This document shows, piece by piece, positions 48,404 to 60,385 of a stretch of DNA of 64,000 nucleotides. Source of the stretch: Prunus persica (Eukaryota > Streptophyta > Magnoliopsida > Rosales > Rosaceae); contig NC_034010.1 of NCBI RefSeq assembly GCF_000346465.2, forward strand, positions 18,492,334 through 18,556,333, written 5' to 3'. The translations under genes were made by a program, and so were the position numbers. Numbering within the stretch: position 1 is the stretch's first letter; each line of letters opens with the position of its first letter. The notes under the pieces were generated by a model that saw nothing but the letters and a program-made list of their open reading frames with translations, did not search any database and was not told the origin of the DNA.

Positions 48404-49658
48404 CTCCTCCGTAAGTTAGTGCATATGTTAACTTAAATATTGCATACATAAAGAACAAAAACACTGGCATACCTGGATTGGTCATAGGAACAGATGAGGA
48501 TGATAAAGCTGAGATCTCGTTTGAATCAGAACAGAAGCCTTCCACTCAATTCGATGCTTTCTTCACTCTTATTCTAGGTGGGGTATGAATGCTCTTTGTG
48601 ATGGATTGATCGAATAAACAGGGGCCTCTATTTATATGCATTGGCTAGAAAGTCTTACCCATCAAGAAACTCTCTAGCTCTCCTAATTGCATTAGGTTTA
48701 GGTCTCCCAATCCACAATGAGATAGGATATCTTCTAACTCTAGTTGTTTACTTTAAACACTTATCCTTATCAGAGTAGCAGATTAGATTGAATATAAAAC
48801 TCCTAATCAATGTCAAACTCTAGAACTTTAGTACGATCATAAAACCACACTTAGTGAGTCAAGACAAAACGATGTCTTACAACATACACATCACCAATGC
48901 CCAACTTGATAATTGAGTTATGACACACTCGTCTGGAGATAGCCTTTGTCAAGACATCAACTAACTGATCTTTTGATTGTACAAAGGGTAGGTAGATGAT
49001 TTTGTTCTCAAACTTTTCTTTGATGAAATGTCTGTCCACCTCAACATGTTTTGTTCAATCATATTGAATTGGATTGTGAGCTATATCAATCGCTGACTTG
49101 TTGTCACAATGTAATTGCATGAACTTTGCTAGTTTAAAACGTAATTCTATCAAGAGGCATTTGATCCACAATAATTCACAAATTCCTTGGGCCATACCTT
49201 GATACTCTGCTTATGCACTAGACCGAGCAACCACATTTTGTTTTTTTACTCCGCCAAGTAACAAGGTTACCTCAAACGAATGTAAAGTAACCCGATGTAG
49301 AGTGTCTATCTGTAATGGATCTAGCCAAATCTGCATCTCTATATCCAATAACTTCGAGTTTTCCATACTTTGAGAATATTAATCCTTTCCTAGGGGCTGA
49401 CTTTAAGTACCTTAAAATCCGATCAACTGCATTCTTATGAGAACTAGTGGGTAAATGCATAAACTGACTAACCACACTCACATCATATGCAATATCTCGT
49501 ATTGTGTGCGCTAAATATATCAACCTTCCAACAAAGCGCTGGTATTGTTCTTTATTGGTTGGCAAGTGGTCCATGTCTTCACACAACTCGTGATTCATCT
49601 TAATAAGTGTGTCGGCAAGCTTACATCCTAGCATTCTTATTAGTCAGCAGACTCATAC
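48404..49658 (-). pseudogene. Copia RT C-terminus and RNase H relic
   Basis: On - the frames read MLGCKLADTLI, then RFVGRLIYLAHTIRDIAY and RILRYLKSAPRKGL, ending near DVLTKAISR. These are hallmarks of the copia RT/RNase H module. Stops and frameshifts interrupt it. Confidence 0.85.
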
Positions 49659-50773
49659 TGAGGCCCAAATACATTTTTACACATAGTAAATCATCCACAT
49701 CAAATCAATCAACTTGATTCTCTCATTCTCATTTGTATTACTCAAAGTTAATCATTTAAGGTGTGCAATCCATTAGGTTCTAATTAGAAAGGGAGTGGGA
49801 AAATATTAGAACTCTTTCTAATCAGCTGGAATTAAAACTCATTTTTAATTCTTCTTTTATATGGATCGGTCACAATCAATTCTAGGACTTCCACGAGCCA
49901 AGAGTGACATCTAGAAATATATCAAGGCTACCCAAGCTAACCAGAATAGATGGAGAACCTATTAAGTTGGAATTGCAATGTAATATGGTCCTTTTCTTAT
50001 AAAATGTTTCAAATCATATTATTAGGGTATGGGTTGATTATATCAAACCCTTAATATAATTTATAACCTTATGTGATTCGAAAGAATATGATTAAGAACA
50101 ACATTCTAAATCAAGCTCAAAATACTTTGGCCAAAGATTTACCGAATCATATCTCGAAACATTCTCCCTCTTTATCAAAGGTAGAGATTCCTTATTGTAC
50201 ATTTTTCATGCCCCTATGATGAACTAAGAGATCCCAATAACACATAAGGTAAATCTTTTACCACTTGCCTTTGCGAGCTATCAAAGATCAATAACACATC
50301 ACAAGGCAACCATGATGCCTCAAGTCTAAGGACTAATTTGCATTATTACAACTATGAGTTCTCGTTTAACATATAGATAAAACTCCATACGAGAACTCCG
50401 ATTGATCGCATTCAGTGTACTCATTCACTAATGCATAGCCACATACTTATATTAGTGTCAACTACACAAATGGTTTGATACTAACCATCCTCCTTATTGA
50501 GCATACATAATATGTGCTAATCTTGACGGTTTATCAATGCCCATTTGATAACCCTATGATTAGAAACATTTTGGGATACTATAGTTAGAGATCAAAGGTC
50601 TCTTGAATCTAATCTTCTTTAGATTTCTTTATCTCCTATTTAGTATTCCTCGGACTTGTTTCTTTAACTAATGTAAGTGATAACAAAATAAGTTTGCCCT
50701 TTATTATCATATATGAAATGTATTCTGAGGAGATTACATCAAATGTATTGGCTCTTATGGCACATTTCTAACA
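49659..50773 (-). mobile_element. Probable solo LTR inserted in the copia RT gene
   Basis: The sequence splits the RT frame between GIEVA (right) and MLGCK (left). On - it opens TGTTAGAAATG and ends GGCCTCA, matching the TG...CA form of an LTR of about 1.1 kb. It is non-coding. The flanking pentamers (GTAGC, GTATG) do not match well, so the left edge or the solo-LTR reading is uncertain. About 60 bp of RT sequence seems missing. Confidence 0.5.
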
Positions 50774-51500
50774 GCTACTTCAATTCCGAGGAAGTATTTC
50801 AGAGGACCTAGATCTTTCATCTTAAATTCTTGACACAAATATTTTTGTAGCTTATGTTTCTCTCCTCGGTCATTTCCAGTTACGATCATGTCATCCACAT
50901 GTAGATAATTAATGGAGTGATTTTTTCCTCCATTATGCTTTAAGAACAAGGTGTGGTCTGAATTACTTTGAGTGTACCCAAAATTCTTCATGGAACTAGT
51001 AAATCTTCCAAACCACCCCCTAGGAGACTGTTTTAACCCATATAATGACTTTTTGAGCTTGCAAACTTGATCTTTCTTGGCATGAGCTAGATTAAATTTT
51101 GGAGGTAAATCCATGTACACCTTTTCTTCCAAGTCTCCATGTAAGAAGACATTTTTAACATCGAACTGATGTAGTGGCCAATCTTGATTTGCTGTTGGAG
51201 ATAGTAGGACTCTAATGTTGTTGATCTTGGCTATTGAGGCATTGGTCTCCTAATAGTCTACCCCATACTTTCGTGTATACCCCTTCATCACCTATTTGGC
51301 TTTATATCTTTCAATGGATCCATTTGCTTTGAGTTTCACAATATAGATCCACCTGCATCCTGCCGTCTTCTTTCTGTGAGGTAAAGACATGAGCTCCCAT
51401 ATGGTATTCTCCTGGAGAGCTCGCATTTCCTCATTCATGGCTTCTTTTCACTTTAAGTATTCTATTGCTTCATTTACACTACTTGTGACATATATATCGG
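50774..51500 (-). pseudogene. Copia reverse transcriptase relic
   Basis: On -, an open piece at 51132-50755 reads QVCKLKKSLYGLKQSPRGW, NYLHVDDMIVTGND (the VDD catalytic core) and LGPLKYFLGIEVA. Upstream bases continue the domain with in-frame stops. Confidence 0.9.
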
Positions 51501-53340
51501 CCAGCTACTTCACAAAATGTACAAGTGACTCTGATAATCTTCTTAGAGATATATAATTATTGATGATGTATTTTCCTTTGGCTTTAGGATATGCTTCATA
51601 CTGTACTCGAGGTTTACCACGGTTCTTCCTCTCTGGAAGTTGGTATATAGGGGTATCTGTATCCTTTATGCTTTCTGAAATTAAATCATCATGATATATT
51701 TCATTAGTGTTATTAGTTTTAGGGGAATATGTTACATGAACGACGTCCTCAGCAGGTGATTGGTATGGTATTGTGAGACTCGTGATCTTTGGAAGCAAGA
51801 AAGGTCGTCTCAGGGACGGAAATGTGAAGTGCCTTATATGTGCGGACACATCTCTTCCTAGTAAGAGGCCTTTTGGGTAAGATAGCATTAGCTTGAGCCC
51901 AAGAACAAAACCGTGAGGGGGAGACACAAAGTGAACAATATCTTGCTAGTGGAGTAGGGTTGTGACAAGTATAATGGATGAAAACGGGTATGGGTCCAGA
52001 GCGAGCAAAATCTCAAAACACAGGTCAACTTCCTTCCCCTGATTTTAGCAATAGGTAGATGATTGGTCGCTGGGTATAGGTGATCCCGTTGGTTTCATCT
52101 AGAGCCTCAACACTTCAATGAAAATAAGGGGTGACAGGTAGCATGAGAAAGGTGACTGGTAGGAATTGAGCTGAGACTCCTCCTGGACGTGAAACTCCAG
52201 AACCGATTGGTCGAGTGAAGGAGACGACCGGTCGTTTTGAGCCAGAATGAGTGTTTCCAAACTATCTTCCAGTGCTTCGGAAAAATACATGTCATGTTCC
52301 CGAAACACAACATCTATGGATGTCTATGCTTTAGGATTGGGTGGGTAGTAACATCGGTATCCTTTCTTATGGGGGACATAGCAAGTGAAAACACATTTAT
52401 CTGCTCGAGGATCGAATTTGCTTCATTGGTGTTCATGTAAGTGCACAAATAACACAGCCGAAAACTCGTGGTTCAAGGTTTGGGGTATTCGGTATTCGGA
52501 TATAGTGGTGAAGTGTTTGAAGAGAAGTTTGGAAATTTAAGATACTTGAGGGCATCCGATTGATAAGGTAAGCTGCAAATAGGATTGCCTCTCCCCAAAA
52601 TGACCGAGCATGTTGGCATCAAAGACGAAGGCACAAACAACTTCCAGTACATGTCGGTTATTGCACTTATCCACCCCATTTTTTTGGGGAGTATATGGAC
52701 ACGAGCGTTGATGTATGATGCCATGATCTTAAAGAAACTTATGTAGATTATGGTTGAGAAATTTCTCTCCATTGTCAGAATGGAAAGCTTGAATTTTAGC
52801 ATGAAACTGTGTCTCCACCATTTTGTGGAATTGTTGAAACTTCAAACTCACTTCTCCTTTAGTCTTGAGAAGTGAAATCTAGGTCATGCGTGTGCAATCA
52901 TCAATGAAAGTGACAAACTATCGAACTCCAGCCTGAGTAGCTGCTAAGCAAGACCTCAAATATAAGAATGAATAAGTGAGAAGGGAACCAAACTTTTATG
53001 TATACTTAATGGGAACGAAACACGATGGCTGTTAGCCAATTCACATGTATCACACTGGAAGCTGGAATCATCAAAACAAGAAAATAATGATGGAAACAAC
53101 TTATTCAAATAACCGAACGAGGCATGCCCAAAGCGTTTATGCCATAACTAAATTTTGTCTCATTGCCTCTTGGAACTATCTCCACTTGTTGTGAAAGCTT
53201 TACCAACCTTGGTCTCACTATCTAGCGCCAAGTCCAAGTAATAGAGTTTGCCACGCTAGTACTACAACCAATTGTCTTCCCAATGAGGATGTCTTAAAAA
53301 ACACAATGATTCCCCATAAACATTACAGTACACTCCAAAG
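51501..53340 (-). pseudogene. Copia integrase and linker relic
   Basis: Interrupted frames on - give an integrase core remnant near 52650-52800 (a CPYTPQKNGV-like motif) and a C-terminal region near 52300-52440 with KGYRCYYPP. The linker to the RT (51505-51927) reads IPYQSPAEDV. Several stops are present. Confidence 0.7.
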
Positions 53341-53910
53341 TAGTAGTAATTTATTCAACATACAACAAGTTATGATCCAAGGATGGAACAATCAACACAT
53401 AATCCAGATGTATGAAGTTAGAGAGAGATATAGAGTTATCCCCAACCATAGGGGAGAGGATACCATTGAAATTAGACACCACCGACTGCATGGATGATTT
53501 GTGAGTAATAATTTGGCGAGGCTCCAATGTCATGTGATCTGTAGCACTCGAATCAATAATCCATGTGTGTTTTTGAGATAAGGTATTGAAAGCAGAACCT
53601 TTGGTGGTGGCTATAAAAGCAAGAGCCAATGTAGTCTGTTCAACATGATTGACCGCAAGCTTCTTTGAATCTTCAAGGTGAGAGAGAATTGCAGTGGAGC
53701 CTGACATCACAGCAAAAGTAAGATTTGATATGAGTTTGTGTGTGGGAATTGGGGGAAAGGGTTTGGAGTTAGGGATTTGGTAAAGGGTTTTGATTTGAGA
53801 ATTTAGGAATTTGATTTGAGGAATTTGTTTAGGGTTTGTGTTTGAGTGTGAGGGTATAAGGATTGAAGTGAAAGCTTAGAGACGACCTAGGATCGGCCGC
53901 TCTAATATCA
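53341..53910 (-). pseudogene. Copia protease relic, gag almost absent
   Basis: On - the piece 53710-53351 reads HTWIIDSSATDHMT, the copia protease motif, with Ser in place of the usual Gly (DSGA). The CCHC knuckle and the main gag body are missing between this and the primer site. Confidence 0.85.
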
Positions 53911-54141
53911 TGCTAAAATACGAATTTGATTTGAATATTTGACAATTTTGTGTTCTTCTCCGTAAGGAGGAATATATAGGAGTTTACAAGTGTGCTTTAC
54001 AAGGAAATAGATACATGAATTAATTAGGATAATATCTCCCAATTATACAAGGATTTTCAACTACACTGAAAAAAGAAAATAAATCACCTAATTAACTTAG
54101 GGATAAATCTCCTTGATTTGTTAGGTTAACTCACGTCAACA
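53911..54141 (-). repeat. 5' LTR of the copia element
   Basis: 231 bp, matching the split LTR at 47023-47078 and 48307-48403. It starts TGTTGACG and ends TTTTAGCA on -. Confidence 0.88.
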
Positions 54142-54146
54142 AAGGT

Positions 54147-54520
54147 TAAATTAATGCATAGCTTCAGAATATTTCTACAACCAATCTCTTTATTTACTTG
54201 ATATTCTTCCTCATCAACCCTCCTTAATTAATTTCCTCCGCTGCATCACTCCACCTTCTCGTCTTGGCATACAAATTTCTCAGCATGACATAGTTTCCAT
54301 CATTCAATTCCATGGCTCCAGTTTGACTGCCTTGTTTAAAACTTTGTTGGCTCTTGTGATATCCTCAGATTGGCAACATGCAAAAGGAAAAGAGGTCAAA
54401 ATTATTCCATTAGCATCATAATAAGGCATGTTGTCAATCAATTTCTCGACTTGCTAAAAGCATCTCCTGCCCTTCCCAAAAGATCTACCATACAACCGTA
54501 ATTAATGTTCAATTTGCGGT
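54147..54520 (-). pseudogene. PPR gene 3' fragment, split by the copia element
   Basis: This piece, continued left of the copia element at about 46960-47022, aligns with 56062-56470 of the PPR gene. Shared phrases include aaacatttgttgg-like and tccatggctcca blocks in the same order. Several indels break the frame. The copia element entered between the codons for the terminal LRQ and the preceding residues. It is the first copy of a tandem duplication. Confidence 0.88.
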
Positions 54521-54535
54521 CCGTCGTCCTGTAGT

Positions 54536-54671
54536 GAAATTGCAAATGATATACGTGTAGAGGTTTGTTGACCATTTCTATATCTGGTACTGGTTTTATA
54601 CAGGTTTGACTAACATATGGAAAAGAAACATTATCTTAAGAAGAGAAATGATAGAGTAATCTTGCCTGTAT
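54536..54671 (+). repeat. Duplicated intron fragment of the unknown-function gene
   Basis: It aligns with 40858-40985: gaaattgcaaatgata, then tatatctggta-tggtttta, then gactaac-atggaaaag, then agtaatcttgc. It abuts the PPR fragment and so marks a duplication junction. Confidence 0.8.
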
Positions 54672-55301
54672 AAGGAGATTGTCTTAAGAACATATATATA
54701 GATTGTTTTAGTTATTGGTTTTGGAATCTCTGAATTTGGATTGTGAGATTGTGGAGATTTTTATTTTATATTTTTACAGGTTTGGTGCATATGCTTATGT
54801 ATGTACATATCTATCACGTGTAATTTGGTTGTGTTTAATTCACCTTCAAAGAGGTTTTACCTGCAATTGGAAATGGTTTCTGCTAGAGCTTGGCACTTCA
54901 TTCGATCACAGTCATATCGATACTCTTGACTCATTTTAAATAGCAAGCACAGGGTATTGTGCAATTCTCTTTTATCATTTCCTCTCCATTATTATTTCCT
55001 TTCCATGTTTCTGTGATTAATTGAATAATACCTCTTTCATCCATGCAATTCTCTCAAAGGTTTCAGTTCTTGGTTGGAGGAATCAGTTTGTCATATTAAA
55101 CTCTCCCTTTATGGATCGATCTGGTTCTAATTTAGTTTTAAAGTTGGAGTAAGTTTGAGTGAGTTTGATACTTAGATGGGGTTTGTGGGGGTTTGCACAC
55201 TTCATGTAATAAAAGCAAAGGTTGAGTGATAATGAAAGGACAAACAGAAAACTAAAACTCCAACTGCAAACTACATAAAATGGAAAAGAAAATGAACCAA
55301 C
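54672..55301. other. Non-coding DNA within the second duplicate copy
   Basis: No similarity to the first copy is visible from 54672 to about 55204; from there it matches 46268 onwards. The last exon of the unknown gene and exons 2-4 of the small gene are not found here. Confidence 0.5.
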
Positions 55302-55338
55302 CTCCTCCCAATCCCATGGAACTCATAGCCATTCCCAT
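55302..55338 (-). pseudogene. Duplicated exon 1 of the small conserved gene
   Basis: It encodes MGMAMSSMGLGG with the same splice donor context as 46399-46363. No downstream exons follow, so it cannot make the protein. Confidence 0.85.
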
Positions 55339-55339
55339 T

Positions 55340-55342
<3 letters not shown>

Positions 55343-55387
<45 letters not shown>
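55343..55387. repeat. GA microsatellite
   Basis: About 22 GA units directly upstream of the duplicated exon 1. The first copy has only a short interrupted GA stretch at 46465-46490. Confidence 0.9.
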
Positions 55388-55389
<2 letters not shown>

Positions 55390-56015
55390 TTGAGGGTATA
55401 GTTTATGTCCTGTTTAGTCTGTCAAAGCAAGGTATCTGCTTCTCAACTTGGGACCAACTGTTGGCTTAGGGCAGGCGTCTGCAGTTGTATTCTCATTTTG
55501 TAAAGGTATCTTGCAGCTGTAGTTGCCCTACATTTCTGCTTCCTTGAGCAAGGTGGTTTGGCCAACGAGCTTACGAAAGAATATAGAAGCAGTATATTTG
55601 TTTTGGTAAACAACACCTCTTTCGGAAACTGATTAATGGGAAGAGTCTCTGCTTCCCCTTATATATTCCAATGTTTTTCCGTATAAATTGATACATAGTT
55701 AACCTCCCCGTATACACCAATAGATCTACACTGTAGAGAGAGTACAATACGAAGGGAATGTTCTCTGTCACAAGTTCAAAGAAAATTGGTATTTGGACTG
55801 TTCAAAACTTTTCTCTGCCAAATAATTGGTAGCAATCTCAAGCTTCCAAGTTCCAAATGCCTTTCTCAATAAACCCCATGCCCGGCTGCCATTTGAAGAG
55901 TTCCTCAAAAGGGCCCTTACATATTTTTCAGGTTACCCTGTACATAAACTACGACTGATGAAGGGGGAGGGGTTGGTATGGGTTATGCATATTTTTTTCT
56001 CTAGACTCAAGCAAT

Positions 56016-57480
56016 TCACCCCTTTTCTATAAAATCACCCATCATGTGCTTCCACGTCTGCCGCAAGGTTAAATGTATAGCTTCAGAATACGCATGCACC
56101 CTGTCACCAGACACAAACTCCTTGATTCTACCATCAACCTCTATCACACTACCACCAACCTCTTTATTTGCTCGATTCTTCCTCATCAACCTCTTAATTT
56201 CCTCTGCATCACTCCACCTTCTCTTCTTGATATACAAATTTCTGAGCATGACATAATTTCCATCATTCCATGGCTCCACTTTGACTGCCTTCTTTAAAAC
56301 TTTGTTGGCCCTTGTGACATCCTCAGAATGGCCACATGCAAAAAGAAAAGAACTCAAAATTATTCCATTAGCATCGTAAGGCATGCTCTCAATCAATTTC
56401 TCAACTTCCTCCAAGCATCCTGCCCTTCCCAAAAGATCAACCATACAACCATAATGCTCAATTTGCCGGATAAGCCCAAAGCCCTCCATTCCTTTAAACC
56501 ATCTTTTCCCTTCCTCTACCAGACCACAATGGTTACAAGCAGACAAAACACCAATAAAGGTTATATTGTTCGGCATAAACTTTTTGCACTGCATCTCTAA
56601 AAATACCTCCAGTGCCTCCTTGCCATGGCCATTTACTGCAAACCCATTTATCAAGGCATTCCAAGAAGCTGTTTCCTTTTCAGGCATCTCATCAAAAAGT
56701 CTTTTGGCCTCTGTAATTTCACCACGTTTTGCGTACATATCAACAAGCGCAGTGCAGATGTTGATTACCCTATCAAGCTTCTTCCGTCTTACAAACTTGT
56801 GAACCCAAAGACCTAAATCCAAGGCGCCCAAATCTGCAATAGCTGGAAGAATGCTAACAACAGTCACGCCATCCAGTTCAAGAGACATATTTGACTGCAG
56901 TTCATGAAATAATTTCAAGGCTTCATGGGGCTGTTTGTTTTGACTGTAACCCCCAATCATCACATTCCAAGAAATTAGATTCTTCTCAGCCATGGCATCA
57001 AAAAGTGATCTAGCAGATTGTACATCACCATGATGGCAGTAACCATACATCATACTGGTCCAAGATACCACATTCCTATCCGTCATCTCATCAAATAAAC
57101 TTCGAGCAGGGCCCATATCTCCCAATTTGACATAACCATCAATCATAGCATTAAATGCAGCCAAGTCCTTCTCAGGCATTTGATCAAAAAGCCTCCTTGC
57201 ATTACCCATATCTCCTAACCTTGCATACCCACAAATAAGAGCTGTCCACGATACTCGACTTGTCACTGTCATTTCAGTGAACAACTTACTTGCAAAACTC
57301 ATCCTCCCAAACTTTGCATACGTATCAACCAATGAAGTCGACTCATACAAATCTAAGCACAACCCAACTTTAATAACATGACAATGAAGTTCTTGCCCTT
57401 CCCAGATGGTCACATCTAAACCACAGGACTTTGCCAAGGCTGTGAATGTGTAGCCATCGGGGACATTGCCCGTCTCCGCT
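56016..57480 (-). CDS. E-class pentatricopeptide repeat protein, 5'-truncated
   Basis: One long intronless frame on - ends at 56016 and is open back to an in-frame TAG at 57507-57509. No ATG suits the start: gene-like sequence begins about GNVPDGYTFTALAKSC (57475), in the middle of a PPR motif. At least 475 residues remain. Alternating P, L and S repeats are clear: VSWTALICGYARLGDMGNAR, LAAFNAMIDGYVKLGDMGPA, VVSWTSMMYGYCHHGDVQSA, ISWNVMIGGYSQN, ASWNALINGFAVNG. The C-terminus has E motifs (GNYVMLRNLYIKKRRW, EVGGSVIEVDGRIKEF) but no DYW. It resembles At2g44880. PPR proteins bind organelle RNA, and the E class usually supports editing. The N-terminal 80 or so residues appear lost to the element at 57480, so it may be a pseudogene. 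Confidence 0.85.
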
Positions 57481-57992
57481 CTACATCCCCGCCCCCATCC
57501 CCGAACCTATCCCTGTTTAATAGGTTTCGGGGAATCCCCGTCCCCATTCCCGTCAAGGGACTATCCTCCATAACCGCTCCAAATTCCCTATTTTTTTTGC
57601 ACAAAAAATATTTATCATATTTTTCAACATTAAGTTTCATATTAAATTATCATTCAACACATCCAAATTAACTATAAAGTTCAACTCAACTATTCAAAAT
57701 CACATCAATATGAAATTCTAGAAAAGATTAGGAAGAACTAGAAGAGAGAGGTTAACTTAGGGTTAAACATAAATATTATAATTATATATTTATTTATTTA
57801 AATATAAACATATATATTTTTGGGTCGGATTTGGGAATGGGGATGCCAATACAATCCCTTTCCCATACCCGTCGGGAATTTTTTAAGTTTGGGGATCCCC
57901 GTACCCAATACCCATTTGGCCCCAAAATCTCCCCCCATTAGGGTCGGGGACCCGACGGGGACCCGCCCCCGCAGGGATTTTTGCCATCCCTA
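57480..57992. mobile_element. GC-rich hAT-like non-autonomous element
   Basis: Both ends carry strings of CCCCG and GGGGA, and the right end finishes TTTTTGCCATCCCTA, a terminus I associate with a widespread plant hAT-type family. The middle is AT-rich and non-coding. The left end is not a clear inverted copy, and no 8-bp duplication was found. It replaces the 5' end of the PPR gene. Confidence 0.5.
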
Positions 57993-59238
57993 GTGGAGCG
58001 TGTGATCTGTAAGATAACGAACGCTCGGTATGACCTTAGGACACCGGTGTGGTACCGGCCGTAGGCTCTCCGATACTTGAGTAAGTACGGATTTAGTAAG
58101 CTTAAACTGACAGATCAATAGACAGTATGCCGAAAGTTCAGATTACCTCCATTTTGGGGAATTGTGCTTCTTTTATAAACCTTGGGAGGTGTGCAAGTTG
58201 TGTAGATTTTCAATGTGGGATTGTAGACACCGATTGTGGACCTGTCACGTGTCCGGAGAAAGAGGGTTGCCCTAATCGATGAATCTGTAGGAGGGGTGCC
58301 GAAGGGTTTATTAGCTAAATGGCATTTGGCAAATACAATACGGCCAGTCGCTTCTTGTGGATTTTCATAACCCTGCTGTGCAAAAATGGGATATGCATTT
58401 GAAAGGGGTGAACATAGGGACTAGTTGAAGTAATGATCCTCCCAAGGGCCAATTTTTTCCACGTGTTTGGTCCTCATTGACTGTTCATTTTGGTATAAAC
58501 AAGAGTCCCCCAAGTTCTCATTCGAGAGTTCTCGGATGGGGACTTGATATTCTCTTCTGTAAGCAAAATGTTGTCCTACCGTTCGGTAATTTAGCGGATG
58601 GAGGGGCTTAATCCTAGCCCCTCCGTGCGTCTTCATTTAGAAGCAGACGTTTGGGGATTCAGAAGGTCGCTCAAAACGAGGAGTGATGGGATTGAAGGAT
58701 GCTTCGTCTTCTGCGCCCCGCATGCTGTTAGATTATCCACAAAGCGAACGACACGTGGTGTGTCCACTCATGCGGAGCGGCGTATTAATGCGCCGTTTGG
58801 TTTTTCGAGGCGTACCATTGTGAACCCTCGCCCTATAAATAGGGGTGACTCCGGAAGAGAAACTCACTTTGCATTTGTGAGTGAAGCGAGAGCTTTGCTG
58901 AGACGATTTTCGGCGAGAGCTAATGGCAACCAAGGCGATTTCTGAGCAAACGATCGGTAGTCAAGACAATTTCCGACGAAGTCAATCGACAGCTAAGGCG
59001 ATTTCCGACGAAGGTGATCGGCGATCCAGTTCGTTATTCTTCCTTTAAAGTTCGAGATAAGGTACCGTTTGGCACTCTTATTTGATACTCTTACCCTGTG
59101 CACGTCCTTCCTTGGCATGAACTAGATTGACGTTTAAGTAGGGTTCCGTTCGGTAGTCTAGTTGCCATAGGTAGTGATGTAGAGATCGGTAGGCTAGTCT
59201 TTTGCATAGCCTTTAGTTTCCTTTTATGTGTTTTGTAG
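57993..59238 (+). mobile_element. Probable LTR / leader of a gypsy-type element
   Basis: A GC-rich 1.2-kb stretch with a strong TATA (ctataaatagg, about 58831-58841) lies before a short gene. A donor-like AAGGTACCG (59059-59067) and acceptor TTTTGTAG (ending 59238) bound a possible leader intron. No second LTR copy is in the window, so the LTR reading is an inference. Confidence 0.4.
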
Positions 59239-59950
59239 ATGTCCGATAACGAGTCACTATTTAAGAGTGAACCTAATGCGTTCGATGGGGAGTCGTCGGA
59301 CGACCTGTTTGATACAAATAGCGAGTTCGTGAGCCTCGATGCCGAGGGCGGAGAAGATACCGATGTCGAAGTACTCGGTGAATGCCCAAGCTCCGTTTCT
59401 ACCCACGACATTGGAAAAAGGGCTATGACAAGGCAGCCAGTGCCGTTGGCTATGGTGTATCGTAACGGTAGTCATGCAGGCGTGGATCAGTGCTGCGAGT
59501 CCCAGATGAGGGACACTCGGGTGTCAGGGGAGCACAACAGCCATCAATCGGAAACCTCCACGTCTGGCCATAGAGAGCTAGCTGCCGAACCTATATCCCA
59601 GCCGAGGGTGACCATAGTTCATCGAGGAAACCCTAGGGTGCCTATAGGCGTGCTGAAAGAAAATCGTTTTGGGATAGATTACTTAGAGCGCAATAAGATT
59701 ACTGAATGGGAGTAGTCAAGCTTCGTGCTGAGTATCTTATCCCAGATTCAGTAAGGATGAGGATCCCGGGTCCTACCGAATCACTTAGCAGATTGAAGGA
59801 CAGTGAAGTCGTCTTCTTCACCGACGTTCTTCTGCAGGGGGTTCGGTTGGAGCTACAACCTGCGGTGCAGAAGATACTGGCCCAGATCGGGTATGCTTCT
59901 GGCCAATATAATCCCAACTTTTGGGTGGCCTTGATGGGAGTGATCGTAGT
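59239..59950 (+). pseudogene. Gypsy-type transposase-domain (PF04195-like) ORF, frameshifted and cut
   Basis: The frame starts MSDNESLFKSEPNAFDG after a probable splice acceptor, is acidic and unstructured, and stops at 59715. The next frame continues with VVKLRAEYLIPDSVRMRIPG, VVFFTDVLLQGVRLEL and NPNFWVALMGVIVV. This matches what I recall of the plant 'putative gypsy type transposase' domain found in large LTR elements. A single-base loss near 59713 would explain the frame change. The LTR element at 59951 cuts it off. Confidence 0.6.
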
Positions 59951-60385
59951 TGAAAGGACCTGCCCCGAATTTTCTCAAAACCCGAGACGAACCCTTTGGA
60001 ATTCCTGACATCATCCCGATGCCAAGCCCACTTACTAAAAATCGAGACTTCCTGCCTAAATTTCGGCAGAGTCTCCCCTATAAATTGGACATTTCCCAAA
60101 ATTTATACCTGCATAAAAACGCATTTAATATTCCTTACTGGAAGCATGCACAATCTAATTTCATGCAATTCACACAAATGGCCTTCGGCCTTTCAATAAT
60201 TCCTCAAAAGACTACCAAACAGTTCAATTACAATTTATGACTAATATTTAGTCTGCGGCTGCACCTAATAACCTTAGGCTGCCTACGTACCCTCCTTGAG
60301 GGATCAAGCCACACGTAGTTCTTCCCTAAAATCCAATATACTTGGACGATACCTTATTTCATTTCTCTGTATTTCACATAACATC

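Larger units (their letters stand above)
47023..54141 (-). mobile_element. Decayed Ty1-copia retrotransposon, itself hit by later insertions
   Basis: An exact target duplication AAGGT lies at 47018-47022 and 54142-54146. The 5' LTR is at 53911-54141; read on -, it begins TGTTGACGTGAG and ends TTTTAGCA, followed by a primer-site variant TGATATTAGAGC (complement of 53899-53910). The 3' LTR is split: 47023-47078 and 48307-48403. The domain order on - is protease, integrase, reverse transcriptase, RNase H, the copia order. Gag is nearly gone, and the coding frame is broken in many places. Confidence 0.92.
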
